64,000 bases of DNA, from positions 124,001 through 188,000 of the forward strand of contig NZ_CP186276.1 of assembly GCF_049331405.1 (NCBI RefSeq). Direction: 5' to 3'. The position numbers and the translations under genes are program-made. Every line of letters begins with the position of its first letter. Position 1 is the first letter of the stretch. This stretch comes from PoT sp049331405. GTDB taxonomy: Bacteria > Planctomycetota > Planctomycetia > Isosphaerales > Isosphaeraceae. The notes beneath the pieces are model-generated. The model ran no database searches. It worked only from the letters and a program-made list of their open reading frames with translations, and was not told the DNA's origin. Positions 28,001 through 35,200 of this stretch are shown piece after piece.

Positions 28001-29420
28001 CCGGGCGGCTCGAACAATAGATGTACAGGATTTGCACATTCGCCGCGAGTAATATCCCGCCCGCGATGCCCGTCCCGACGGCGGTGCGCAACAGCACCCA
28101 GCTTTGGCGGGCCCGATCGCCCCACCCCTTCGCGATGTAAGCCAAGACCAGGCCGACCGTGAACACGGCCGAGAACGCCGGGACGTAAAGGATCGTCGGG
28201 GACTTCGCAGGATCGGGGCCCGGTGCGAGCGGCCCGCGCGTCAGGTGCGAGAGCAGGGTGAGGATGAGCGGGATGAGCACCGCGAAGACAAACATCGTCC
28301 ATCGCTTCAATCCGATAAACCAGCCCGCCACGGCGGTGCAGGCAAGCACGACCGACAGGACAACCTCCGGGAGAAACTCCGGCCTCCGCAAGTTGGTCCA
28401 CAAGGGCGACCCTGGCAGCCAGAACCAGCGGAAGAAGTTATGCTCGTTCAAACGACCATGCCTCGCATAACGATCCTCTTCCGGCCAGAGCCACCAACTA
28501 ATCGACATCAGTGAGAGTGGCAGGAGGACGGACGCGATGAGGAGAGGCAGGACGATCTCGTCGAGCATCTTCTCCTTGTTGACCGGCGCATTGGCTGCGG
28601 CCGGATTGCGCAAATCCTCGATGGCGCGATCGTTCGTGATCAGCCCGCGAACGAGGAATGTCCCCCCTATCAGTAGCAAGGGGATCAACAGGAACCAGTT
28701 GTTCTGGTCATAGAAGCTGCTCGGCACCGCGAGATTGAACAGATTGTTGAGGGATCGGACCAAGAGGACGATGATCATCGCGGCGGGCAGGAGCATCATG
28801 AGGTTGATCGAGATATTCCGGACGTAGGTGGCGACGACGGACCAGGAGTCGGCCGTCAGCAGCCCCGCCCGTGGCGCCAGGTAGCGGCTATAGGCGCGAA
28901 GGTGATAGATCGGCTCAGGCTCCTCGTCGACGACGTCGGCATCGGTGAGGAACTCTCGCTCGGCCCTCGCGTTCACGATTCGCCCCTGGGCGAGTTGATC
29001 CTCGACGTTGGAGACGCTCCCTTCCCGCCGGATCCAGGCGGCGAGCCAGCTCCCCGCGTAGCCCCCGCCGGAGACCGTCGAGAGGTAATCGATGCGCTTG
29101 ATGAGGCCGAGCTTCGCGAGCCCCTGGATGATCCCGACCGCAAAGGTCGCGCTCCGGATGCCGCCCCCGGAGAGCGACAGGCCCACGAGATGCTCACGGA
29201 GGGCCTTCCTCCGGATGGCCGCGAGCCGTTGGTATTCATCGGGCTCGCTGCTTTCGTGCTCCACGGGAGGACGCAGGCCATCGTCAAGGGCCTCGTCTCC
29301 TGCGGACACTCCCGCTTTAGCCTTATGTTCCTTGTGTATGCTTTCGCGCCGAATATCGATCGCCTTAAGCTCGTCCTCCAGGACATCTTCAAAGGCCAGC
29401 GTCCGATCCGATTTGTCCAT
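25053..29420 (-). CDS. Large membrane patatin-like phospholipase with GNAT-like C-terminus
   Basis: 1455 residues, far longer than usual patatins. Residues 78-130 contain the patatin oxyanion loop SGGGIRSATFAVG (about 84-96) and the nucleophile region STVSGGGYAGSW with the probable catalytic serine at 117. Between about 200 and 650 there are at least ten hydrophobic helices inserted inside the patatin fold. The catalytic Asp motif SDGGHFENTG comes only at about residue 915, so the patatin domain is split by the membrane insert. The last 130 residues contain WIRRSHRGIGLGSYVMEKHF, which resembles the acetyl-CoA-binding motif of GNAT acetyltransferases. Probably a membrane lipid hydrolase; substrate unknown. 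It appears to be monocistronic. Confidence 0.82.
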   Translation of the reverse strand: MDKSDRTLAFEDVLEDELKAIDIRRESIHKEHKAKAGVSAGDEALDDGLRPPVEHESSEPDEYQRLAAIRRKALREHLVGLSLSGGGIRSATFAVGIIQGLAKLGLIKRIDYLSTVSGGGYAGSWLAAWIRREGSVSNVEDQLAQGRIVNARAEREFLTDADVVDEEPEPIYHLRAYSRYLAPRAGLLTADSWSVVATYVRNISINLMMLLPAAMIIVLLVRSLNNLFNLAVPSSFYDQNNWFLLIPLLLIGGTFLVRGLITNDRAIEDLRNPAAANAPVNKEKMLDEIVLPLLIASVLLPLSLMSISWWLWPEEDRYARHGRLNEHNFFRWFWLPGSPLWTNLRRPEFLPEVVLSVVLACTAVAGWFIGLKRWTMFVFAVLIPLILTLLSHLTRGPLAPGPDPAKSPTILYVPAFSAVFTVGLVLAYIAKGWGDRARQSWVLLRTAVGTGIAGGILLAANVQILYIYCSSRPDLLATLAPPACLLSLVASINVHVALLGHSMNEDEREWWAYLNAHLLIVALGWLAIFGTIIYLPALLYMLPVYVKSPSLQTGIWASLISSWLGTTFAGILAGKSRQTGSGHGNVSLETVATIAPLVFLIGLFALLSMSFELLRPALETGLSDLLRMIFGPPRTAPQSLSIDIHPNYFDRINGAKLVPIVSSAVVLAFVFKFVSRFVDVNLFSLNAMYANRLVRCYLGASRRMPRWERRWGRGRDRREGGGAPTHVGSGPSDFREPDRRPNPVTGFDAKDDLPLSTFRIGNVFHGKEYRGPQLLINTSLNLIDTEELAWADRKSESFVLSPTHCGSKGTGYARVVPEMVDKDLTIGRAIAISGAAVDPNMNYHQSPALTAFLTIFNARLGYWIENPRPSERPDVLRARNPYESPEPWKGKSPHYGMLLISELFGSTDNRGEYVHLSDGGHFENTGVYELIRRRCRYVIACDATTDRGAADGNLSNLIRLARIDLGIRIEIDTSPLQLDGDASRLCRSHVVIGSIRYDDVDNGQSPGVLVYIRASMTGDEPPDVRNYAAVNRAFPYTTTGNQFFDESQFESYRVLGDHVARVVFEDAKADAERTEKLWAEPDYDTEFRLGNNRLFAAIRRRWAESIPIRDQRFLESTKSYSAIQQALREDPTLRDLTHQVYPELPNGADGEPGPGHAPVSATKSRVVDADGRRVELLAVAQMLQAIENAWLGLDLKSHPDELISHGWWSVFRRWTATDAFHRNWPTLRPEFSTEFSRFVESRLGLTPSMPEILPWSEGHISKAEQESLIAEFDREWPNTITDRAHGAKDESDEATDVGGTLRLGLQGMIDRAVDAPGPGNAKGKAVWGILQEPRPRATVEPKVGDCRGIIVVFKGPSVHPAKGEKDDPENELLVWIRRSHRGIGLGSYVMEKHFKKIEAQLAIERPAQLHVRYPRVDEEPVRSMWKKFFTLYDFEKYPKAPSDAHRSVRLHRSLG

Positions 29421-30491
29421 TTCAGTCCTCCATCCGCATTATCTGATTCTGGTGATTTGGCATGTTAGAGAGGTTGATGTTGCGAGGCTCTCATCCTGGG
29501 GATCCGCACGAGACTATCGCCGTGGGGATCCCTCTCGTCCGCCGGGACGAGCCGATGGGGTCGGCCTCGGGACATTTCTCGGCCTGCCGGACGACATTTG
29601 CCAGGCAAACCTTTCAGCCATCATCGCGTAGCGAGCCGCACCGAGATTCGCGGCTTGGGGCCGTCGTCGGCGAGACGGACCTGCGGCCAGGCAAGGAACT
29701 CGCCGAGTACCTGCTCGCTCGCATGGCCGTCCACGAGGAGGGTGACCATTCCGCTTCAGCTCGCGATAGCGCGTGAGGCCGTCCATGCCAGGCATCGCGA
29801 GGTCGAGCGGGGCAAGGTCAGTCGTACGGACGATCGCGGGCCGGCTCGAGTGCGGCGACGCCGACTCGGCATTCGTCCGGTTCGGCCTGGAAGTCTGCCA
29901 AATTGGTACGGGCGTCGACATCGTCGTCGACGAGTAAGAAGGACATGCGAGGCGGGCTCATGGATCATCCTCTAAGCGTACCGACCTCGATTCCGGCGGA
30001 ATGTGACGCGGATTTCAAGGATTGCACCGTCCATCGCGAAAGCCTGCCTCCGTATCGAGCCAGCCCGCGATCGAGCGATGTGGTGCATTTCGCCGCTCAA
30101 GGAGCACCTGCAATGCAGGATCGAATTAACGATTACAAGAATTTAATTAAACCAAGATCTGTCACGGTAGCCATTAAAATAAATGCGATCTTCGACGAGA
30201 TAAAGCGGAATATTGTCGGATGAGCTTGATTCGCCTCGAAAGCCAGGCTCATCAAGGCAATGAGGGATCTCTCGAGTGAATACACGGGGAATTCACGGCA
30301 ATGGTTGAGGATGGAGACCCGAAGGGGCAAGGTGGTCGTTGGGCCTTACCATGTCTGATAACGGGCGACGCCAAGAACCGACGCAACCCCTTGGAGTGTA
30401 TGCTGATCCCCTGCCCGATAACGTCCCATAATGGCGGTTATGTTCGATTAGGTTCGTTTGCAATGCGTGGAATGGTTGAGAGGCGTTACGG
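29421..30491. other. Degenerate region before the prophage junction
   Basis: About 1.07 kb without an intact gene. It contains the response-regulator remnant annotated separately (29621-29961). The stretch 29962-30491 is relatively AT-rich around 30120-30220 and contains only short frames. The patatin-gene promoter should lie at the left end. No tRNA was recognised here. Confidence 0.45.
29621..29961 (-). pseudogene. Response-regulator receiver remnant
   Basis: Reading leftward from the ATG at 29961, the frame gives SFLLVDDDVDARTNLADFQ, a receiver-domain first strand with its acidic pocket, then meets a stop. The expected phosphoacceptor segment DLAPLDLAMPGMDGLTRYRE is in another frame directly after. 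A third frame holds a final segment ending at 29621. At least two frame disruptions are therefore present, and the receiver fold is not encoded in one piece. Non-functional as read. Confidence 0.65.
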
Positions 30492-30890
30492 TCACTCCTC
30501 CGAGCCGGTCAACACCTTGAGCCTGCTCTTGGCGACGCCGGCCGCTTCGGCGTCGGGGTATTCCTTGAGGAAGGCGCGATAGGCCTCGACGGCCTCGGCC
30601 GCCTTGCCCTGCGTATCGATGAGCCTGGCCGCGCGGTAGGCGTTCGAGGCCCCGGGATCGGCGTCCAGGCTCCGGGTCAGTTCGATCTCGCGGCGCTCGC
30701 GTTGCAGCTCGGCGGCCAGCTCCGCTTCCGTGGGCAGGTGGAGCTTGTAGCGCGTGGCGAAGATCTGGCGATTGCCCTCGGGCAGCGCATAGCGGACGAC
30801 CGCCTCGCTCTTGTCCGTGCAGAGAACGATCCCGATGGGCGGGTTCTCGTCCGGGGCCGTCAGCTCGCGCTGATAGTAGTTGACGTTTAC
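30492..30890 (-). pseudogene. 3' fragment of a DUF1016 (YhcG-type) nuclease gene
   Basis: Reading leftward from 30890, the frame gives VNVNYYQRELTAPDENPPIG, then IVLCTDKSEAVVRYALPE and GNRQIFATRYKLHLPTEAEL, the C-terminal part of DUF1016/YhcG PD-(D/E)XK nuclease-family proteins, then a TPR-like tail (QGKAAEAVEAYRAFLKEYPD) to the stop at 30492-30494. The N-terminal part, which would lie to the right, is missing: the sequence changes to the integrase upstream region. The gene was probably cut by insertion of the phage element or an earlier event. The TPR-like tail is unusual for this family. Confidence 0.7.
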
Positions 30891-30935
30891 TTGTATCGCA
30901 TTTCAAAGGAGTTCACGCAAGTCTATGAAGGGGCA

Positions 30936-30994
30936 TTCCTTCCGAATTCGCCTGTTGGTATAATGACGTACAGCTGAACCCGGTAGCCTACCGG
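30936..30994 (+). promoter_or_regulatory. Integrase promoter with adjacent inverted repeat
   Basis: An extended -10 element TGG-TATAAT (TATAAT at 30959-30964) with a weak -35 (TTCCTT, 30936-30941, 17-base spacer) lies 48 bases before the integrase start. Just downstream of it an inverted repeat CCGGTA-GCC-TACCGG (30980-30994) could be an operator or the start of the mRNA hairpin. A GGAGAGG Shine-Dalgarno sequence precedes the ATG. Confidence 0.6.
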
Positions 30995-31012
30995 AATAGA
31001 CCGGAGAGGATC

Positions 31013-32170
31013 ATGCCCCGCAAGCCGACGGTCCCATCGTACAGATTGCACAAGCCCTCGGGTCAGGCGGTGGTCACGCTGAGCGGCAAGGACCATTACC
31101 TCGGCGTCCACGGCTCGGAGAAGAGCCTCCTGGAATACGACCGCCTGGTCACGCTCTGGACGCTAGCGGGCCGCAAGCTGTGCGACAGGCCGAGCGACCT
31201 GACCGTCTCCGAGATGATCGTCAGGTTCGTCGAAGGCTACGCCGAGCGGTGGTATCGCAAGAACGGCCGGTACACGTCGTCGATGTCCAGGATCAGGGCG
31301 GTGAGCCGGAGCCTCAACCGCCTGTACGGCAATCACCCCGCCCGGGAATTCCGGCCCTCGGACCTCAAGACGATGCGTGCCTATTGGGAGCAGGCCGGGC
31401 ACGCCAGGGGCACCGTCAACGACGCCGTCTTCTGGGTCCGCAAGATGTTCGCGTGGGCGGCCGAGGAGGAGCTGATACCGGGCTCGGTGCTCGCCGACCT
31501 CAAGGCCGTCAAGAACCTCGCCAAGGGACGCACGACGGCCCCGGATTACGACTCGGTGACGCCGGTGCCCGAGGACTTGCTGGAGGCGACGCTGGCCCAC
31601 CTCAGGCCGATGGTCGCCGCGTTGGTCAGGCTGCAGCTCGCCACCGGCATGAGGCCAGGCGAGGCCTGCATGATGCGGCCCTGCGACATCGATCGATCTG
31701 GGGAGGTGTGGAGATACATTCCCAGGGAACATAAGACCGAGCACAAGGGCAAGGAGCGGGTCGTCCTGCTCGGGCCCGAGGCCAGGGCGATCCTGGGCCC
31801 GCTCCTGGAGTCCACCCGCGAGAGGTCGGCGATATTCACCAAGGCCCGACGGCCAAAAGACCAGATCGACGTCACGCTGTATGGCCGGGAGATCGACGCG
31901 GCCTGTGCCAAGGCCAGGCCGCACCCGACACTCGGCAGCATCAGGCCCAAGGACAGGACCGCCGAGCAGGCCAACGAGTACAAGCGGTGGATGATGGAGA
32001 ACGGGTGGAATCCCAACCAGCTCCGGCACAACGCCGCCACGCGGCTCCGCAAGCAGTTCGGCATCGAGACCGCCCGCATCATCCTCGGCCACTCGTCCGC
32101 CTTCACCACCGAGATCTACGCCGAGGCCGACGTCGAGAAGGCCATGCTCGCCATCGGCCAGGCCGGATGA
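31013..32170 (+). CDS. Tyrosine recombinase / phage integrase
   Basis: 385 residues with an N-terminal SAM-like core-binding domain (about 60-155) and a C-terminal catalytic domain. Catalytic residues can be placed: R214 (TGMRPGE), lysines near 241-245, R338 and H339 (NQLRH), H360 (LGHSS) and the nucleophile Y369 (TEIYAE). The first histidine of the usual HxxR box is an asparagine (N335). The protein closely fits the planctomycete-type site-specific integrases. Its TGA stop is two bases from the first copy of the dispersed palindrome. It is the only gene near the left end of the element and runs opposite to the structural genes. Confidence 0.95.
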   Translation: MPRKPTVPSYRLHKPSGQAVVTLSGKDHYLGVHGSEKSLLEYDRLVTLWTLAGRKLCDRPSDLTVSEMIVRFVEGYAERWYRKNGRYTSSMSRIRAVSRSLNRLYGNHPAREFRPSDLKTMRAYWEQAGHARGTVNDAVFWVRKMFAWAAEEELIPGSVLADLKAVKNLAKGRTTAPDYDSVTPVPEDLLEATLAHLRPMVAALVRLQLATGMRPGEACMMRPCDIDRSGEVWRYIPREHKTEHKGKERVVLLGPEARAILGPLLESTRERSAIFTKARRPKDQIDVTLYGREIDAACAKARPHPTLGSIRPKDRTAEQANEYKRWMMENGWNPNQLRHNAATRLRKQFGIETARIILGHSSAFTTEIYAEADVEKAMLAIGQAG

Positions 32171-32172
32171 TC

Positions 32173-32196
32173 CAAGAGCGCCGATCGGCGCTCTTG
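32173..32196. repeat. Dispersed palindrome, copy 1
   Basis: Perfect 24-bp palindrome: 10-base arm CAAGAGCGCC, centre GATC, then the reverse-complement arm. In this copy the symmetry extends to 32 bp (32169-32200). It lies between two convergent genes, exactly two bases after the integrase stop and two bases after the stop of the leftward gene ending at 32199. Confidence 0.95.
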
Positions 32197-32198
32197 GA

Positions 32199-33767
32199 TC
32201 ACGGTGCATACAGCGAGAACGGCTGGGGGCCGCACGTCGGCCCGGGGATCGTGCCTCCCCTCCCGATGGAGGCCGTGATGGTCACGTATCGCGACGATGA
32301 CTCGTCGCAGGTGATGGAGAGCGTCGCACCGTAGATGCCGCTGCCCGGGTCGACGAGCGTCATCGTCTGCGTGTCCGAGTGGTTGCCGACCGATCCGGTC
32401 ACCACGATCCCGGCCGGGGCCATGAACCAGGAGATGACCCTGACCGTCAGCGTTCCGACCGGCCACAGGTTGAGCTTGTAGGGTCCGGTCAGGAAGGTGT
32501 TGATCGTCTCGTGGCCGGGGACGTATCCCGGCTGCGTGATGTCGATCGTCAGCGGGAACGCGAGGTCGGTCGGGAGGTCCTCGATGCAGGACCTTATCCG
32601 TACAAGTGCCTGGGCCGTGGCGCCGCTGCCCGAGGTGGCCGGGAACGTGATCGCGGGCGGCGAGGTGTAGCTGTAGTCGTGGCCGCCGTCCGTGACCGTC
32701 ACGCTCGCGATCCCGATGGAGGTCGCCGTCACCGTGGCGGTGGCACCGTCGCCGTCGGGGTCATCGATCGTCAGCGTCGGGTTGACGTAGAGCGTCCCGC
32801 CCGTCGCCCTGATCTCGGTGAACTTCATCTTCACCTTGACCTTGCCGCCGTTGCCATCCCCCGCATCCGTGAACGTGACGGCCGGGGCACTGCGATAGCC
32901 CACGCCCCCGTTCGTAAGGCGGACGTTGACGATGACCCCGTCGACCACGTCGAACTTGCCCTGGGCCGGCGTCGTGGGCGTTCCGCCGCCGACGAAGATC
33001 AGGTCGTAATCCACGCCGTCGTCGTAGTCCGAGCCGCTCGCTTGCAGTACCAGCGACGTTATCGTGAGCTTCCATGCGATGCTCGCCCGATTGCCCGTCG
33101 TGTAGCCGCCCATCGTGATGACGGGGTCCGTGTAGCCGTCCCCGCCCGCCGTGAGCTTGATCGTCGGGACGCCGCCGGAGAGATTCGCCGTGGCCTTGGC
33201 GTCGGCCCCCGGTGTGCCGAAGGCGACTGCGGGCGGGTCGAGCGGGTCGAATCCCGTCCCCTGCGTGACCATGCTCACGGAGAGCACCTTGCCCGTCGTC
33301 GCGTCGGATGGCCCGTATACCTCGCCGTCGGGGTCGGTGAGCGTGAAGACGAAGCCTGGCAGAGGGTAGCCGTATCCTGGGTCGAACGGGTCGGCATTGC
33401 AGCCGTTCTTCGACTCCAGGCATAGCGACGCCCCCGAGGTCGGCGACTTGTACGACTCGGCCACCCACCGCCCGCCGATGGCCGAGGCCAGGAGGTAGTC
33501 GTCCACGACAGGCACCTTGTCGCCGATCGCGATGACGTAGACCCTGCCCGTCAGGGGATCGAAGCCGCCGGGCTGGCCCTCGACCTCGGCACCGCCCGGG
33601 TCGATCACCTTGCAGCAGTAATACTTCTTCATCTCCGTCGGCAGGCTGCCGCAGTCCTGGACCTGCACGAGCATCTGGCCGCCCTTGCGGGGCTCGTACC
33701 GCGTCCGGTCGACGGCGATGGCGAGGTCCGAGTGACGCTCGCGGAGTATGCGTTCTTCGTCCCTCAT
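32199..33767 (-). CDS. Probable virion structural protein with glycine-rich beta repeats
   Basis: 522 residues from the ATG at 33767, which overlaps the stop of the upstream gene by one base. The first 130 residues are homologous to the whole product of that upstream gene (RERHSDLA, then VDPGGAEVEG-like and GGRWV blocks). The rest is beta-rich, with repeats of the form GGxGYxxxPxxTF (GGDGYTDPVITMGG, GGVGYRSAPAVTF, GGHDYSYTSPPAITF), as in phage fibre or decoration proteins. A probable immunoglobulin-like domain closes the protein. It is the last gene of the leftward cluster. Confidence 0.6.
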   Translation of the reverse strand: MRDEERILRERHSDLAIAVDRTRYEPRKGGQMLVQVQDCGSLPTEMKKYYCCKVIDPGGAEVEGQPGGFDPLTGRVYVIAIGDKVPVVDDYLLASAIGGRWVAESYKSPTSGASLCLESKNGCNADPFDPGYGYPLPGFVFTLTDPDGEVYGPSDATTGKVLSVSMVTQGTGFDPLDPPAVAFGTPGADAKATANLSGGVPTIKLTAGGDGYTDPVITMGGYTTGNRASIAWKLTITSLVLQASGSDYDDGVDYDLIFVGGGTPTTPAQGKFDVVDGVIVNVRLTNGGVGYRSAPAVTFTDAGDGNGGKVKVKMKFTEIRATGGTLYVNPTLTIDDPDGDGATATVTATSIGIASVTVTDGGHDYSYTSPPAITFPATSGSGATAQALVRIRSCIEDLPTDLAFPLTIDITQPGYVPGHETINTFLTGPYKLNLWPVGTLTVRVISWFMAPAGIVVTGSVGNHSDTQTMTLVDPGSGIYGATLSITCDESSSRYVTITASIGRGGTIPGPTCGPQPFSLYAP

Positions 33768-34084
33768 CAGAATTTGAACACCCAGCGGCCGTTGAGGGGA
33801 TAGGCGACGGCCAATGTCCCCACGGGAGGGACCTTGGCCCCGACGTTCAGGGCGTAGAACTTGGCGGTGCCGGCGGTGAGCGTGGCGCCGCCGCCCTCGA
33901 CCTCGGCACCGCCAGGGTCGACCTGGACGACGGCATAGTAGCCCCGGGCGGTCGTCGGGTAGGTGCTCTGCACCGTCGTCTGGACCAGGATCGACGACGA
34001 CCGGGACGGGTCGGGGAGCATCTGATCGACCGTGGACGCGAGGTCCGTGTGACGCTCGCGTATCGTGCGGGGTTCGTTCCTCAC
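33767..34084 (-). CDS. Small structural protein, paralogue of the next gene's N-terminus
   Basis: 105 residues from the GTG at 34084, which overlaps the upstream stop (GTGA); a longer frame reading upstream is less likely. The protein starts RNEPRTIRERHTDLASTVDQ and contains YYAVVQVDPGGAEVEGGG and LNGRWVFKF, aligning along its whole length with residues 1-130 of the following protein. Tandem duplication is the simplest explanation. Role unknown; probably virion-associated. Confidence 0.6.
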   Translation of the reverse strand: MRNEPRTIRERHTDLASTVDQMLPDPSRSSSILVQTTVQSTYPTTARGYYAVVQVDPGGAEVEGGGATLTAGTAKFYALNVGAKVPPVGTLAVAYPLNGRWVFKF

Positions 34085-34482
34085 CAGGGTGGTCCATCGG
34101 GTGGAGCGGTGCCGACGCACGGCTCGGACATCGGTATATTCGCCCGCAACCGTAGCCATGACTCGGCAGCTCGCAATTCCTGATCGAACAACGACGAACT
34201 GGCACCGAGGCCGAGCTCGATCATCTTCTCGCACAGGACGTCGAGGATCATCTCGGCCGCCTTCTGCCGGGCCTTTAGACGCTTGGGATCTTCGAGCGTC
34301 CTCTGAAGCCTCTCCGAAGCGCCTGGGACGGCATAGGCCTTCCTCTCGGCTTCCGCCCGCTCCTGCCTACGCTTCTTCGCCCGACGGCCCTTGCGAGACG
34401 AGCGTTCCCGGTCGGCCTGGCCATAGCCCAAGGGTTCCGTCGTGCCGGACCAGTCTTTATTCCTCAAGCCAACTGGAGGCAT
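34081..34482 (-). CDS. Basic helical protein, unknown function
   Basis: 133 residues, strongly basic in the first half (KGRRAKKRRQERAEAERKA) with predicted long helices after (KRLKARQKAAEMILDVLCEKMIELGLG). It is the first gene of a three-gene leftward block (34482 to 32199) with overlapping starts and stops. The upstream non-coding region probably carries its promoter. I do not recognise the family. Confidence 0.6.
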   Translation of the reverse strand: MPPVGLRNKDWSGTTEPLGYGQADRERSSRKGRRAKKRRQERAEAERKAYAVPGASERLQRTLEDPKRLKARQKAAEMILDVLCEKMIELGLGASSSLFDQELRAAESWLRLRANIPMSEPCVGTAPPDGPPW

Positions 34483-34699
34483 GATACTCTTTAGCCCCGC
34501 ATATAAGTAGCCTTGAGTATTTCAGGGCGTACCCCGGGCATTCCCTTGTGATTTTAGGGTTAATGTCCTGCCCTGCGTCCCCAGCCTCAGCTTTTCGTCG
34601 GCTACCTTCGTTCTTACTTCCGAGATGTTTTATTCGATTCAGCCCACGCCGGAGCGAAGGCCTATTATCACGTGTCGACCAGGACGTATGCCCGTAAAC

Positions 34700-34960
34700 C
34701 CCTCGCGGCGAACCGCGTGGAGTGGTGGATCAAGTACCACCCCGTTGCCTGGGAAACCACGGCGTACCGTGGGAACATCTCTTTGGAACTACGGATTCGG
34801 CCACCCTCGTATTGGCCTCGCCTCACCGGGGGAGGTTTTAACCCCGTGCGATCTTGGACAGGTATCCTTTTGGGTCCGGAAAGCGACCAGCGACGGAGAC
34901 CGCAACTGGCCACTGCAAGGTTCCTGTAAACACAACCGGGTCGCTCTCGCGACAAGCTGG
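34700..34960 (+). ncRNA. Candidate structured RNA (hairpin cluster)
   Basis: A series of short perfect hairpins follows one after another: CGCGG-CGAA-CCGCG (34704-34717), GGTGG...CCACC (34724-34741), CCACGG-CGTA-CCGTGG (34757-34772), GGCCA...TGGCC (34799-34817), and GTCGC-TCTC-GCGAC near 34942-34955. Such density of tetraloop-type stems in a non-coding phage region suggests a structured RNA. The strand is not certain because hairpins are symmetric; plus is written as the default. Confidence 0.4.
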
Positions 34961-35029
34961 GGACGATCCCTCTTCGATAGATTTTATAGCGATTCGCCGC
35001 CAAGTCTATGACTATCAGTCGTGAAATCG

Positions 35030-35141
35030 TTGTGTTTCGGTCGCGGCCCAGTATAATGGCTATCGAGTGCTGGGCATGATCCCTCGTCTGCATCAGCACA
35101 GAAGGCCCGTCAGAGCTTCCCTGCCTCTGACGGGCCTTCGC
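35030..35141 (+). ncRNA. Candidate small RNA with promoter and terminator
   Basis: TTGTGT (35030-35035) and TATAAT (35052-35057) form a promoter with a 16-base spacer. About 45 bases after the expected start comes a hairpin with 14-base perfect arms (AAGGCCCGTCAGAG at 35102-35115 and its complement at 35125-35138) and a 9-base loop. A transcript of about 75-80 nt would run opposite to the structural genes. No open frame with a start lies in it. Confidence 0.5.
35102..35138. terminator. Strong hairpin, probable terminator
   Basis: 14-bp perfect stem with a 9-nt loop (35102-35138), followed on the plus strand by TCGCCATTT. It would end the small-RNA candidate and could also stop leftward readthrough from the baseplate gene ending at 35201. 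Confidence 0.6.
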
Positions 35142-35174
35142 CATTTCACGCATCCCCAGATCGACCATTGAATC

Positions 35175-35198
35175 CAAGAGCGCCGATCGGCGCTCTTG
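35175..35198. repeat. Dispersed palindrome, copy 2
   Basis: Identical 24-bp palindrome. It begins exactly two bases after the stop (TAG) of the leftward gene ending at 35201 and faces the non-coding region on its other side. Confidence 0.95.
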
Positions 35199-35200
35199 CC

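Larger units (their letters stand above)
34483..35174. other. Long non-coding region inside the phage element
   Basis: About 690 bases without a supported gene in an otherwise gene-packed element. It holds the hairpin cluster and the promoter-to-terminator small-RNA candidate listed separately, and should carry the promoter of the leftward block starting at 34482. Short open frames on both strands lack Shine-Dalgarno sequences and look non-coding. Confidence 0.6.

Noticed and set aside
30890..31012. A tRNA gene as phage attachment site
   Set aside because: I looked for a T-loop and acceptor-stem pattern beside the integrase and found none; the neighbouring gene fragment is DUF1016.
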